A stretch of DNA of 64,000 nucleotides from Planctomycetota bacterium. Lineage in GTDB: Bacteria > Planctomycetota > J058 > JAJDCP01. The position numbers were made by a program, and so were the translations under genes. Every line of letters starts with the position of its first letter. Within the stretch, counting starts at the first letter, position 1. A model generated the notes under the pieces. That model was not told where the DNA came from, did not search any database, and worked only from the letters and a program-made list of their open reading frames with translations. Positions 25,006-32,545 of the stretch are shown piece after piece. The stretch covers positions 1 to 64,000 of the forward strand of contig JAJDCP010000003.1 in NCBI GenBank assembly GCA_029260765.1, read 5' to 3'.

Positions 25006-25650
25006 GTGTACGTCTCTTTCAGCTGTACTGCTTGCGGGCTGCGCTTTCCCTGCCGAGGCCGCGACAGCATCGAGCGCTGCCCCGCCTGCAAGGCCCTCTT
25101 GCAACGTCAACCCCGCGGCTGGCAGAGCCTGCATTTGCCGGCGAGCGCGCCCCTTCGCAGCGTGCGCCTGATCGCCGACTCGATCCGCAGCCTCTACAAC
25201 GTGGGCGCTCTCTTCCGCACCGCCGATGCCCTGGGTATCGAGCATCTGCATCTGTGCGGCATCTCGGGGTCACCGCCCCGGGACAAGATCGCCAAGGTCG
25301 CGCTGGGTGCCGAGGGCAGCGTCCCCTGGAGCCACCACCCCGACTGCCTGCAGCTGCTCGAGCAACTGCTCGAAGCGGGCTGGACGACCGTCGCTCTGGA
25401 GACCGATGCGCGCAGCCAACCCCTCAGCAGCCTGCCGGGGTCGCGCCGCATCGCTCTGTTGGTGGGAAGCGAAGTGACGGGGCTGGCGCCGGAGCTGACC
25501 GCCGCAGTCGACCACATCATCCACCTGCCGCAACGCGGCCTGAAGTGCTCGATGAATGTCACGGTTGCGGCCGGCATCGCGCTACATGCGCTGACCGATG
25601 GCCTGGGGCTCAGCTCGGGGACCTCTCCGCAAACGGGCCCTGGGCAGTGA
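25006..25650 (+). CDS. SpoU/TrmH-family RNA 2'-O-ribose methyltransferase with N-terminal zinc ribbon
   Basis: 214 residues. I prefer the GTG at 25006, with GGAG 5 bases upstream; an ATG at 24895 would overlap the divergent plsB start and add low-complexity residues. The N-terminus has two Cys pairs (CTAC and CPAC) forming a probable zinc ribbon. SPOUT knot motifs follow: DSIRSLYNVGALFRTADALG, LLVGSEVTGLAPEL and IHLPQRGLKCSMNVTVAAGIALHA. It should methylate a ribose in tRNA or rRNA; the target cannot be read from the sequence. A zinc ribbon on this family is less common. Confidence 0.88.
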   Translation: MYVSFSCTACGLRFPCRGRDSIERCPACKALLQRQPRGWQSLHLPASAPLRSVRLIADSIRSLYNVGALFRTADALGIEHLHLCGISGSPPRDKIAKVALGAEGSVPWSHHPDCLQLLEQLLEAGWTTVALETDARSQPLSSLPGSRRIALLVGSEVTGLAPELTAAVDHIIHLPQRGLKCSMNVTVAAGIALHALTDGLGLSSGTSPQTGPGQ

Positions 25651-25663
25651 GCCGACGCCTGCC

Positions 25664-26890
25664 CTACTTGCCTAGATGCACGCCCTTGACCACGCGGGCG
25701 ACCTCTTCGACGGAGGTCTGCCCGGACCTGGCCTTGAGCAGCCCATCCTGGAATATCGGCACCAGGGCGTGATCGAGCGCCAACTTCTCGATATCGTGGC
25801 TCGCCATGCCCGAGTGGATTGCGTCGCGGATGGTGTCGTTGATCTTGACCACCTCCATCAGCACCATGCGCCCCTTGTAGCCCATTTTGCCGCAGGAGTT
25901 GCAGCCACGCGCCCGGTAGATAGTCTCGCCCATGTCGAGGCCCATCGCTTTGGCGATGCGCGCGGACGGCGTATAGGACTGGCGGCAATTGGTACACAGC
26001 TTACGCACCAGGCGCTGCGAAACCACACCCGCGAGCGCCGTGCCGACAAAGAACGGCGCCACATCCATTTCGATCAGACGCGAGATCGCGCCGATGGCAC
26101 TGTTGGCGTGCAGCGTACCGAGGATCAAGTGCCCGGTCAGAGCCGCCTGAATAGCCAGGCCAGCCGTCTCCTCGTCGCGTATCTCGCCCAACAACACCAC
26201 GTCGCAGTCCTGGCGCAGGTATGCGCGCAGCAAGGAGGCAAAGGTCACGCCGATGTCCGTGTTGACCTGGGCCTGGTTGACGTTGAGCAGGCGGACCTCG
26301 ACGGGGTCTTCGATGGTCTGGATGTTGCGAGACTGGTCGTTGAGGTGGTTGATCGCGATGTACAGCGAGGTCGTCTTGCCACTGCCTGTCGGACCTACGT
26401 GCAAGACCAGTCCGTTGGGCGAGTTGATCAGCGAGCGGTACAGAGCCAGATTGTGTTCGGTGTAGCCCGCATCTTCGAGCTTCATCTTGTTGATCTGGGT
26501 GTAGCTGATGCGCAACACCGTCTTCTCGCCGTCGACCATCGCCGCCGTCGACACGCGCAAATCGTAGGGTGTTGCGCCCGCCTTGAAATGCAGGCGGCCA
26601 TCCTGCGGCAGACGCCTCTCGGTGATATCCAGCCGAGCCAAAATCTTGATGCGCGATATCAGATTATTGAGCACCGAGATCGGCAGTTTGCGGTGGGCTT
26701 TGAGAATACCGTCAACCCTGAAGCGGATGTTGATGTCCCCGTCATGGGGCTCAATATGGATGTCGCTAGCCCGTAACCGGATAGCATTGATGACCATGTC
26801 ATCAAAGACTTTGGCGATCTTGTCCGCAGTGGGTTCCTGATTCTGGTTGAAGCGCGTGGCCACCCCGCGTCCTTTCATGCTCTGAGTCAT
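25664..26890 (-). CDS. GspE/PilB-family secretion ATPase, compact form
   Basis: 408 residues from the ATG at 26890 (26878 is also possible; neither has a clear ribosome site). The core carries ASDIHIEP, Walker A GPTGSGKTTS, Asp box TIEDPVE, Walker B VLLGEIRDEETA, His box HLILGTLHANS, and a tetracysteine zinc module (CTNCRQ and CNSCGKMGYKGR) that separates it from PilT. The N-terminal domains that dock GspE or PilB to their platform proteins are missing; the protein starts almost directly at the N2-like domain. No pilin or secretin genes are nearby. It may drive pilus extension or type II secretion with partners elsewhere. Confidence 0.9.
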   Translation of the reverse strand: MTQSMKGRGVATRFNQNQEPTADKIAKVFDDMVINAIRLRASDIHIEPHDGDINIRFRVDGILKAHRKLPISVLNNLISRIKILARLDITERRLPQDGRLHFKAGATPYDLRVSTAAMVDGEKTVLRISYTQINKMKLEDAGYTEHNLALYRSLINSPNGLVLHVGPTGSGKTTSLYIAINHLNDQSRNIQTIEDPVEVRLLNVNQAQVNTDIGVTFASLLRAYLRQDCDVVLLGEIRDEETAGLAIQAALTGHLILGTLHANSAIGAISRLIEMDVAPFFVGTALAGVVSQRLVRKLCTNCRQSYTPSARIAKAMGLDMGETIYRARGCNSCGKMGYKGRMVLMEVVKINDTIRDAIHSGMASHDIEKLALDHALVPIFQDGLLKARSGQTSVEEVARVVKGVHLGK

Positions 26891-26995
26891 AGGGAATGTA
26901 GCGCATAGAACGCTCGGGCTCAAGCAGCACCAGCCAAGAGGGGTGCTCACGCGGACCTGGGGCAATTGAGCCGTGCTCAGCCTGCACGGCCCGAG

Positions 26996-27520
26996 TTACT
27001 CGAAAACCTCGAGAAACTTCTCGACGCGCCCTAGCTCGACCGTACCCCACAACGGCGGATGGTAGTCGGCCAGGAAGGACTGCATCCGCTGCACCAGGGC
27101 CTCGGTCTGCATGGTGCTCCCCAGGTATTTCCGGTGCTTCGCCACCAGCTCGTGGTAGATGCCATACAGCTTGAAAAAGAAGGCCCCGAGGTGCTTGGGC
27201 GTCTCTGCGACGACCTTGTGCAGGTCGATGCCATCGGCCGCCAGCACCTGCTGTCCCTGACTGAGCACTCCCGCGGGCAGAAACACGCTCAGCTCGGTCA
27301 AACAGCACAAGACCATGGTCAGATCGTCGACTTTGCTGAGCAGAGCGTCGTCTTCAGGGATCAGATCCAGCGGCTCGTCGTGGAACAGATAGCGAAGGGC
27401 AGCGAAGGGGTGTTCTTTGTGACGCCACTCCAGATTCCGGTCGAGGAGCAGGTTGTACAGGAACAGACTGTAGGTGGGAATCTCGTAGAGCCGACGCAGC
27501 ACCCAGGGGGCTCGAAACAC
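26996..27520 (-). CDS. Conserved hypothetical protein, weakly DUF1232/YkvA-like
   Basis: 174 residues from a GTG at 27520 with GAGGTG about 6 bases upstream. The only family-like stretch is RYLFHDEPLDLIPEDDALL with VDDLTMVLCCL, which resembles the DUF1232 (YkvA) motif of a short helical hairpin with an IPD/E turn. The rest is helical and rich in Leu and aromatic residues. It precedes the GspE-like ATPase gene by about 105 bp in the same direction and follows the tRNA terminator. Function unknown. Confidence 0.65.
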   Translation of the reverse strand: MFRAPWVLRRLYEIPTYSLFLYNLLLDRNLEWRHKEHPFAALRYLFHDEPLDLIPEDDALLSKVDDLTMVLCCLTELSVFLPAGVLSQGQQVLAADGIDLHKVVAETPKHLGAFFFKLYGIYHELVAKHRKYLGSTMQTEALVQRMQSFLADYHPPLWGTVELGRVEKFLEVFE

Positions 27521-27579
27521 ACCACACCTCGTGAGCGGGCAAGCGGAACGCGGACTCCTAGAGTAGAGTCCAGGCTCCA

Positions 27580-27609
27580 GAAAGCAAACAAGCCCACGAG
27601 AGTGGGCTT
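27580..27609 (-). terminator. Rho-independent terminator after the tRNA-Lys/tRNA-Glu unit
   Basis: On the minus strand an 8-bp perfect stem (AAGCCCAC / GTGGGCTT, 27590-27609) with a 4-nt loop is followed by GTTTGCTTT. It sits about 20 bp past the tRNA-Glu 3' end. Confidence 0.8.
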
Positions 27610-27627
27610 GGTTGCACGAAGGGAAAT

Positions 27628-27700
27628 GATCCCATGGGGATTCGAACCCCAGTTACCAGGATGAAAACCTGGTGTCCTAGGCCTGACTAGACGATGGGAC
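27628..27700 (-). tRNA. tRNA-Glu (UUC)
   Basis: Reading leftward from 27700 the cloverleaf is complete. The acceptor stem begins GTCCCAT with a G-U closing pair, the anticodon stem CCAGG/CCTGG encloses loop TTTTCAT (anticodon TTC), and the T-arm contains GGTTCGAATCC. CCA is not encoded. It is paired with tRNA-Lys 22 bp upstream. Confidence 0.95.
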
Positions 27701-27722
27701 CATTAAGCGGAAAAACCGTTCT

Positions 27723-27795
27723 TGAGAGCACAAGGACTCGAACCTTGGACCCACGGCTTAAAAGGCCGTTGCTCTACCAACTGAGCTATGCTCTC
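27723..27795 (-). tRNA. tRNA-Lys (UUU)
   Basis: A 73-nt cloverleaf on the minus strand: acceptor GAGAGCA/TGCTCTC, D-arm AGCTCAGTTGGTAGAGC, anticodon stem ACGGC/GCCGT around CTTTTAA (anticodon TTT) and T-loop GGTTCGAGTCC. The discriminator is A and CCA is not encoded. Confidence 0.96.
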
Positions 27796-27831
27796 GAGGC
27801 CCAAACCACAAGGGTCCAGCGCCGAGGGAGA

Positions 27832-27860
27832 AATATAAGGACTCGCCCCTGGAGGCGCAA
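27832..27860 (-). promoter_or_regulatory. Promoter of the tRNA-Lys/tRNA-Glu unit
   Basis: Minus strand: TTGCGC (27855-27860), a 17-bp spacer and TATATT (27832-27837). Initiation would fall near 27825, about 30 nt before the tRNA-Lys 5' end. Confidence 0.65.
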
Positions 27861-27954
27861 CGCTTTTTCTGGGAAATTGCATGAGCTGCCAGATGCAGCA
27901 GAAGAATCCAACACCAGGGTCCACATCACTCCACGGGGTGTCTCGGGAGCTCCG

Positions 27955-28635
27955 ATGGCCAAGACCTCCAACGAGCAACTCCAGGGACCACGGCTATTCC
28001 ACGTCCTGCCGCTCTTGCTGCCGGGAGTCTTCACCTTCTTGATGCTGGCTGTCGGTGTGACGGCGCAGCAGGCATTCGCCGAAGGCGAGCTCTGGGGACC
28101 CGGTTTCCGCGAGTTGGCCGAACCCTATCTGCTGCTATTGGCGCTTGCGCTCGTGGCCTACCCCCTTGCGCTGCTCTACCGCAGGCAGGTGCTCCAACGG
28201 CTATGGCATGGTTGGCTGGCACAGCTCGAAACGCCTGAGGTGCTGTGGCTGGTCGAGTATGCGTTGCCGGGCGACCGACTTCACGGCAAGATCATGCGGC
28301 GCCAGGCATTGTTGGGTCTTACGCGACGGGGATTGGTGCTGGTGCCCTACCGCAGCCTTCCCTCTCCGCGCCTCTCAATGGATCAGGTGGCCCGGGTCCC
28401 CTTGGAGTGCCTGCAGACCTTTGAGAGTCCGGCAGGCGGGCTCAGCAGCCTGCTCGGGAAACCTCAGCCCCTACGGGTGCACCTCGACCCGAGCACGACC
28501 GAAGCCCGCAGCCGGCGGCGTCGCGGGCTCGAGTTCCTTACGCTCGGCAGCTTCGCTGCACGTGACGCTTTCAGTTTGGGTCTGCACCGGCTTCGGGAGC
28601 TCGAGGGCAGAAGACCTCAGGGGATCACCGAATAG
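27955..28635 (+). CDS. Membrane protein of unknown function, two N-terminal helices
   Basis: 226 residues from the ATG at 27955 (GGGAG 5 bases upstream). Two hydrophobic segments (about residues 18-40 and 58-78) flank a short loop; the rest is a soluble basic domain with VLWLVEYALPGDRLHGKI, LTRRGLVLVPYRSLP and RRRRGLEFLTLGSFAARDAF. The strand pattern of the soluble part is reminiscent of a PH-like fold, but I cannot assign a family. The 3' end overlaps the convergent uppS gene by 19 bp. Confidence 0.7.
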   Translation: MAKTSNEQLQGPRLFHVLPLLLPGVFTFLMLAVGVTAQQAFAEGELWGPGFRELAEPYLLLLALALVAYPLALLYRRQVLQRLWHGWLAQLETPEVLWLVEYALPGDRLHGKIMRRQALLGLTRRGLVLVPYRSLPSPRLSMDQVARVPLECLQTFESPAGGLSSLLGKPQPLRVHLDPSTTEARSRRRRGLEFLTLGSFAARDAFSLGLHRLRELEGRRPQGITE

Positions 28636-29405
28636 GGTCCACTGCCCATAAGATAGCCCTGGTCTTCGAGGCCCTCCAGCTGTTCGTCAGTACGGCCGAA
28701 ACGCCGCCGTCGGCCGCGGTACCACGTCAAGGCCACCTCGAGCTGCTCGGTGGTGAAGTCGGGCCACGCTACGTCAGTCACGTAGAGCTCGGTGTAGGCG
28801 CTCTGCCAGAGAAGGAAATTCGACAGCCTGTGCTCACCACCGGTTCGGATCAACAGCTCAGGATCGGGAAGATGGCGGGTGTCGAGGTGCTCAGCCACCA
28901 ACTGCTCACTGACTGCCTCCGGCCTGAGCTCCCCCTCACGGGCCTGGTGGACCAGCTGCCGGATCGCGCGCACCAGCTCGTCCCGACCACCATAGGAAAG
29001 CGCCAGATTCAGCCGCATTCCGCCCAGACCCCGCGTCTGTTCACGGACCGCAGTCAAGAGCTCACGAACCCGGCTGGGCAGACGCGCGGTGTCGCCGATC
29101 GCTTCGAGCTCGATGCCGTTGTCGAGCAGGGTGGACGTCTCTTCGACCAGGAACTCGCAGAGCAGCTCCATCAGCTGTGAGACTTCACGGTCCGGTCGCC
29201 GCCAGTTCTCCGAGGAGAAGGCGTAGAGCGTCAGGTGCTGCACGCCGAGCTCTCGGCAGTGGGTGACGATCTTGCGCACACTCCGAGCACCGCGCTTGTG
29301 CCCCTCCCCACGGGGCAAGCAACGGCGACGCGCCCATCGCCCGTTGCCATCCATGATGATCGCGAGGTGGCTCGGAAGCTCGGTAGACAGTGACTCGGCC
29401 ATCAT
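28617..29405 (-). CDS. uppS: Isoprenyl transferase (undecaprenyl diphosphate synthase)
   Basis: 262 residues from the ATG at 29405 (GAGGAAACC directly upstream). Cis-prenyltransferase motifs: HLAIIMDGNGRWARRR with the catalytic Asp, the LTLYAFSSENWRRP segment, LNLALSYGGRDEL, and the C-terminal PDPELLIRTGGEHRLSNFLLWQSAYTELY. It makes the C55 lipid carrier for peptidoglycan and LPS sugars. It normally follows frr closely; here a membrane-protein/regulator pair lies between them. An operator-like palindrome sits 11 bp upstream of the start codon. Confidence 0.96.
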   Translation of the reverse strand: MMAESLSTELPSHLAIIMDGNGRWARRRCLPRGEGHKRGARSVRKIVTHCRELGVQHLTLYAFSSENWRRPDREVSQLMELLCEFLVEETSTLLDNGIELEAIGDTARLPSRVRELLTAVREQTRGLGGMRLNLALSYGGRDELVRAIRQLVHQAREGELRPEAVSEQLVAEHLDTRHLPDPELLIRTGGEHRLSNFLLWQSAYTELYVTDVAWPDFTTEQLEVALTWYRGRRRRFGRTDEQLEGLEDQGYLMGSGPYSVIP

Positions 29406-29416
29406 GGTTTCCTCAT

Positions 29417-29433
29417 ACTTTGCACCATAAAGT
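29417..29433. promoter_or_regulatory. Operator-like palindrome upstream of uppS (ACTTT-N7-AAAGT)
   Basis: ACTTTGCACCATAAAGT, an exact 5+5 inverted repeat with a 7-bp centre. It matches the site at 30427-30443, whose reverse complement reads ACTTTGCCAGATAAAGT, in arms and in four of the seven central bases. It lies between the regulator gene stop and the uppS ribosome site. Confidence 0.6.
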
Positions 29434-29467
29434 TATCGGTTGCGACCGACAGAGACTGGTGCAGGAT

Positions 29468-29797
29468 TCATGAACCGCCTTCTGGTGCTCTTGAGCCGCG
29501 CGCTCGGCGCACAATCTCCTCGAGCTGGTCGATGTAGGCCTCAAAAGCCGTCCGCCCCTCAGGGGTCAAGGAACAGGTCGTGTGCGGCCGGCGTTTGCGG
29601 TACGTCTTGGTCACCGCCAGGTAGCCTGCCTTCTGCAGGGTCTTGAGATGGACGCTGAGGTTGCCGTCGGTCAGCCCCAGATCGCCGCGCAGCTCCGAAA
29701 AAGACATCTCGCCACCACCGGCGAGCAGACTCATGATGCCCATCCGCGCCCGCTCGTGAATGAGCTTGTCCAGCAGCGGCAGTGCGTCGTCGCTCAC
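29468..29797 (-). CDS. Winged-helix transcriptional regulator (PF13601-like)
   Basis: 109 residues from a GTG at 29797 that overlaps the stop of the membrane-protein gene (GTGA). The fold is a compact winged helix: LLAGGGEMSFSELRGDLGLTDGNLSVHLKTLQKAGYLAVTK contains the HTH, followed by the wing KTYRKRRPHTTCSLTPEGRTAF and a C-terminal dimer helix. This ArsR/MarR-like family is often encoded with a small membrane protein. The 17-bp palindromes at 30427 (own promoter) and 29417 (uppS) are plausible binding sites. No metal-binding Cys/His cluster is seen, so the signal may come from the membrane partner, as inference. Confidence 0.85.
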   Translation of the reverse strand: MSDDALPLLDKLIHERARMGIMSLLAGGGEMSFSELRGDLGLTDGNLSVHLKTLQKAGYLAVTKTYRKRRPHTTCSLTPEGRTAFEAYIDQLEEIVRRARGSRAPEGGS

Positions 29798-30420
29798 ACC
29801 GCAGCCCGTCGTTTTTCCGTAAAGGCGAGCCAGACTCCAAAACCAAGGTTCAAGCCGCCAAAGCTGGCACCGATGACAAGATGGGCCCAACGCGCTACGG
29901 GCAAGGTCTCCAAGATGAGGAACACTCCGACCCACAGCAGCCCCAGCGCGATGAAGGACCAGCCGCAGAAGCGCAGCTCGCGCGGCATGAAGAAGCTGGC
30001 CGTCTGCAGACCGCACCCGTAGAACACGTGCCAGAGCACGACCATCGCCCAACAAGCGTGGTCGAGGGGCTGACCTGAGGCCATGCAGGCCAATCCAAGC
30101 AGGAGGCCGCAGACGAAGCTGGGAAGCACGCTGCGCACCACCCGGCGGGCAGGTGCCGACCACATCTCCTCTTCGCCCCGCCCCGCCTGGCGGTAGACCA
30201 GGAGCAGGTCGAGCAAGACCAGCGCGACCGCCCATACGTTCCAGTAGCTGCCGAATCCAAGCGGTGTGGCAGGCTGCAGAAACCAACCGCCCACCCCCGC
30301 GAGCAGCCCCAACAACCCGGTCGCGAGCAGCACCGGCGCGAGCGACCGTCGATATATGGTCGTGCGCTCGAGCAGTTTGCGGATTACGCGGAGGTTCTCG
30401 TCGGCGCCCTGGGTATCCAT
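29794..30420 (-). CDS. Multi-pass membrane protein co-transcribed with winged-helix regulator
   Basis: 208 residues with about five or six hydrophobic helices after a polar 27-residue N-terminus (MDTQGADENLRVIRKLLERTTIYRR). I recognise no enzymatic motif. It is translationally coupled (GTGA) to the winged-helix regulator downstream, the usual arrangement for this two-gene unit. Its promoter (-10 at 30427-30432) is so close to the ATG at 30420 that the mRNA probably begins at the start codon itself, and no ribosome site is visible. It may sense a membrane or lipid-carrier signal, which is speculation. Confidence 0.75.
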   Translation of the reverse strand: MDTQGADENLRVIRKLLERTTIYRRSLAPVLLATGLLGLLAGVGGWFLQPATPLGFGSYWNVWAVALVLLDLLLVYRQAGRGEEEMWSAPARRVVRSVLPSFVCGLLLGLACMASGQPLDHACWAMVVLWHVFYGCGLQTASFFMPRELRFCGWSFIALGLLWVGVFLILETLPVARWAHLVIGASFGGLNLGFGVWLAFTEKRRAAV

Positions 30421-30426
30421 GCGGGC

Positions 30427-30443
30427 ACTTTATCTGGCAAAGT
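30427..30443. promoter_or_regulatory. Operator-like palindrome over the regulator-operon promoter
   Basis: ACTTTATCTGGCAAAGT, an exact ACTTT-N7-AAAGT palindrome. It covers the -10 and part of the spacer of the leftward promoter, so a bound dimer would exclude RNA polymerase. It is the partner of the site at 29417-29433. Confidence 0.65.
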
Positions 30444-30455
30444 ATCGAATGTCAA
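30427..30455 (-). promoter_or_regulatory. Near-consensus promoter giving a probable leaderless transcript
   Basis: Minus strand: TTGACA (30450-30455), a 17-bp spacer and TAAAGT (30427-30432). The expected start falls at about 30420, the A of the ATG of the membrane-protein gene. Confidence 0.7.
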
Positions 30456-30566
30456 GGCGGACCCGGGCAGTCACCGGGGATGGCTGGCCGCAACAGCAGG
30501 CTTTGTTCCGACGGCAGGTCCGATGGCCCCTACGGGCCTGGCGGCCGAGCGGCTCCCCCACACGGA

Positions 30567-31124
30567 TCAGATCTCCATCAGCTCCGCAGTTTTGGCACCT
30601 ACCAGCTCGTCGACCTTGCCCTCGTAGCTTTTCAGCAGATCCTGGATCTCGCCCTTGAGCTGTTTCTGGGAGTCTTCGGGCAGCGAGTCGATCTTGGGAA
30701 TCTGCTTGTTCGCGTCGCGCCGTTGGTTGCGCATCGCGACCTTGCTCGCTTCGGCAGCCTTCTTGGCAAGCTGGACCAGTTTCTTGCGGCGCTCCTCAGA
30801 CAAAGGAGGGATCGAAAGGCGCACAACCTTGCCGTCGCTGTTGGGTGTGATCCCGATGTCCGACTTGAGGATGGCCTTCTCGATCTTGCCCACCATCGAT
30901 GCATCATACGGCTTGATCAGCAGCTGGGTGGGATCGGGCACTCCGATGTTCGCCAACTGCTTGAGCGGCGTATCGCTGCCATAATACTCGACCTTGATGT
31001 TCTCGATCAGGCCCGGATTCGCGCGGCCCGTGCGCATGGAGCGGAACTCCTTGCGGAGGTGCTCGTACGACTTTTCCAGACCTTCCTCGGTCTCGAGAAG
31101 CACGTCATCTGGTGTAAGCGTCAT
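30567..31124 (-). CDS. frr: Ribosome recycling factor
   Basis: 185 residues, normal length. It shows the conserved opening EEGLEKSYEHLRKEFRSMRTGRANP, the middle IKPYDASMVGKIEKAI, and the IRLS-like segment VVRLSIPPLSEERRKKLVQLAKK with RNQRRDANK. It releases the 50S subunit after termination together with EF-G. It lies 20 bp after pyrH, as in many bacteria. A hairpin without a U-run lies downstream, and the next leftward gene has its own promoter. Confidence 0.98.
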   Translation of the reverse strand: MTLTPDDVLLETEEGLEKSYEHLRKEFRSMRTGRANPGLIENIKVEYYGSDTPLKQLANIGVPDPTQLLIKPYDASMVGKIEKAILKSDIGITPNSDGKVVRLSIPPLSEERRKKLVQLAKKAAEASKVAMRNQRRDANKQIPKIDSLPEDSQKQLKGEIQDLLKSYEGKVDELVGAKTAELMEI

Positions 31125-31144
31125 GTGCGGTCCCTTTCGTCAAA

Positions 31145-31852
31145 TCAACCGATGATGGTGCCGATGGTCTCCCCCAGCACAGCTCGTTGGATGTTGCCGG
31201 GCTCATTCATGCTGAACACAAGGATCGGCATCCGTTGCTCCATGCATAGAGTCACCGCCGTGGCATCCATGACCTTCAGCTGTCGGGTCAAGACTTCCAT
31301 GTACGAGAGCTTCTCGAATCTGCGCGCATCGCTGTTGCGCTCAGGGTCGGCCTCGTAGACACCGTCGACCTTGGTCGCCTTCAAGACGATCTCGGCGTCC
31401 ACCTCTTTGGCCCGCAACGCAGCAGCCGTGTCCGTGGAAAAGTAGGGATTCCCCGTACCCGATGCAAAGATCACGACCCTGCCTTTCTCAAGGTGACGCA
31501 CCGCGCGCCTACGGATGAACGGCTCTGCGAGGGCCTGCAGGTGGATCGAGGTCATCACCCTCGTCGGAACATTGCGCGACTCCAGGGCCTCCTGGATCGC
31601 GAGACCATTGATGATCGTCGCCAGCATCCCCATATGGTCGGCAGTCGTGCGCTTCATCCCCTTGCCGCTGAGGGCGGCGCCGCGGACAATGTTGCCACCC
31701 CCCACGACAACCGCGACCTGCACTCCCAGAGCTCGCGTGGCAGCGACTTCTCCAGCGATTTTGTCGACGCAGGCCATGTCGACGGCGTCGCCATCGGCGC
31801 GACAAAACGCCTCGCCCGAAAGCTTCAGTAGAACTCTTGCGTACCTGGGCAT
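31145..31852 (-). CDS. pyrH: UMP kinase
   Basis: 235 residues. The ATG at 31852 is chosen over a GTG at 31858 because AAAGGTG lies 8 bases before the ATG but only 2 before the GTG. Motifs: RVLLKLSGEAF (N-terminal phosphate loop), VVVGGGNIVRG, TADHMGMLATIINGLA, FASGTGNPYFSTDTAAALRA and the LKATKVDGVYEADP segment. It phosphorylates UMP to UDP. A strong terminator ends only about 24 bp upstream of the start codon, so expression must come from read-through or an internal promoter. Confidence 0.97.
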   Translation of the reverse strand: MPRYARVLLKLSGEAFCRADGDAVDMACVDKIAGEVAATRALGVQVAVVVGGGNIVRGAALSGKGMKRTTADHMGMLATIINGLAIQEALESRNVPTRVMTSIHLQALAEPFIRRRAVRHLEKGRVVIFASGTGNPYFSTDTAAALRAKEVDAEIVLKATKVDGVYEADPERNSDARRFEKLSYMEVLTRQLKVMDATAVTLCMEQRMPILVFSMNEPGNIQRAVLGETIGTIIG

Positions 31853-31875
31853 GCCCACGACACCTTTGTTCGTTC

Positions 31876-31903
31876 AAAAAAAATGCCCCGAACAATTCGG
31901 GGC
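31876..31903 (-). terminator. Rho-independent terminator between tsf and pyrH
   Basis: On the minus strand a perfect 8-bp stem (GCCCCGAA/TTCGGGGC, 31885-31903) with a 3-nt loop is followed by an 8-9 nt U tract. It starts about 11 bp past the tsf stop. Confidence 0.9.
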
Positions 31904-31913
31904 GTTGACACTC

Positions 31914-32510
31914 TCAGGCTTCGCCCAGGCGGAAGCGGGCGAAGCGCGCGATCGTTATGTTCTCGCCGATCTTGGCCATGGCGTCCTGCAGGACGTCCTT
32001 GACCTTCTTCTTGTCGTCTTTGATGTAGTCCTGCTCCATCAACACGACATCGCTGTAGAACTTGTTCAGCTTGCCATCGACGATCTTCGCACGGATCTGC
32101 TCGGGCTTGTTGGCCACCTCGGCCTCGTAGATGTCGCGCTCTTTCGCAACCAGGTCCTGACAAATACCTTCGCGGCTCACGGCCAGCGGCGACACCGGCG
32201 AGCCGGCCACATGCATGGCCAGGTTGCGCGCCAGCTCGACGAACTCATCGTTCTTGGCGGCGAAGTCGGTCTCGCAACGCAATTCGACAAGCACGCCGAT
32301 CTTGCAGTTCGAGTGGATATAGTAGCCGATGGTGCCTTCGCTGGTCTCACGCCCACTGCGCTTGGCGGCCTTCATGGCCCCTTTCTTGCGCAGGTACTCG
32401 ACCGCCTTCTCAACATCACCGTCCACTTCGGACAACGCCCTCTTGCAGTCCATGATGCCGAGGCCCGTCTTCTCGCGAAGGGCTTTGACATCCGCAGCGC
32501 TCACGCTCAT
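31914..32510 (-). CDS. tsf: Elongation factor Ts
   Basis: 198 residues, the short type of EF-Ts as in Thermus. The ATG at 32510 has AGGAG upstream. The N-terminal UBA-like module (VKALREKTGLGIMDCKRAL) and the core (GYYIHSNCKIGVLVELRCETDFAAKNDEF, LAMHVA) that contacts EF-Tu are intact. It recycles EF-Tu-GDP. It follows rpsB by 35 bp, and transcription of the pair ends at the terminator directly downstream. Confidence 0.98.
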   Translation of the reverse strand: MSVSAADVKALREKTGLGIMDCKRALSEVDGDVEKAVEYLRKKGAMKAAKRSGRETSEGTIGYYIHSNCKIGVLVELRCETDFAAKNDEFVELARNLAMHVAGSPVSPLAVSREGICQDLVAKERDIYEAEVANKPEQIRAKIVDGKLNKFYSDVVLMEQDYIKDDKKKVKDVLQDAMAKIGENITIARFARFRLGEA

Positions 32511-32545
32511 GGAGAACTCCTCTTTCTCGGGACCGTAGCCCCGCT

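Noticed and set aside
23610-25772. 720-residue open frame on the plus strand opposite plsB
   Set aside because: Antisense to the well-supported plsB-like gene, with Arg/Gln/Val-rich composition and no family resemblance; a GC-rich shadow.
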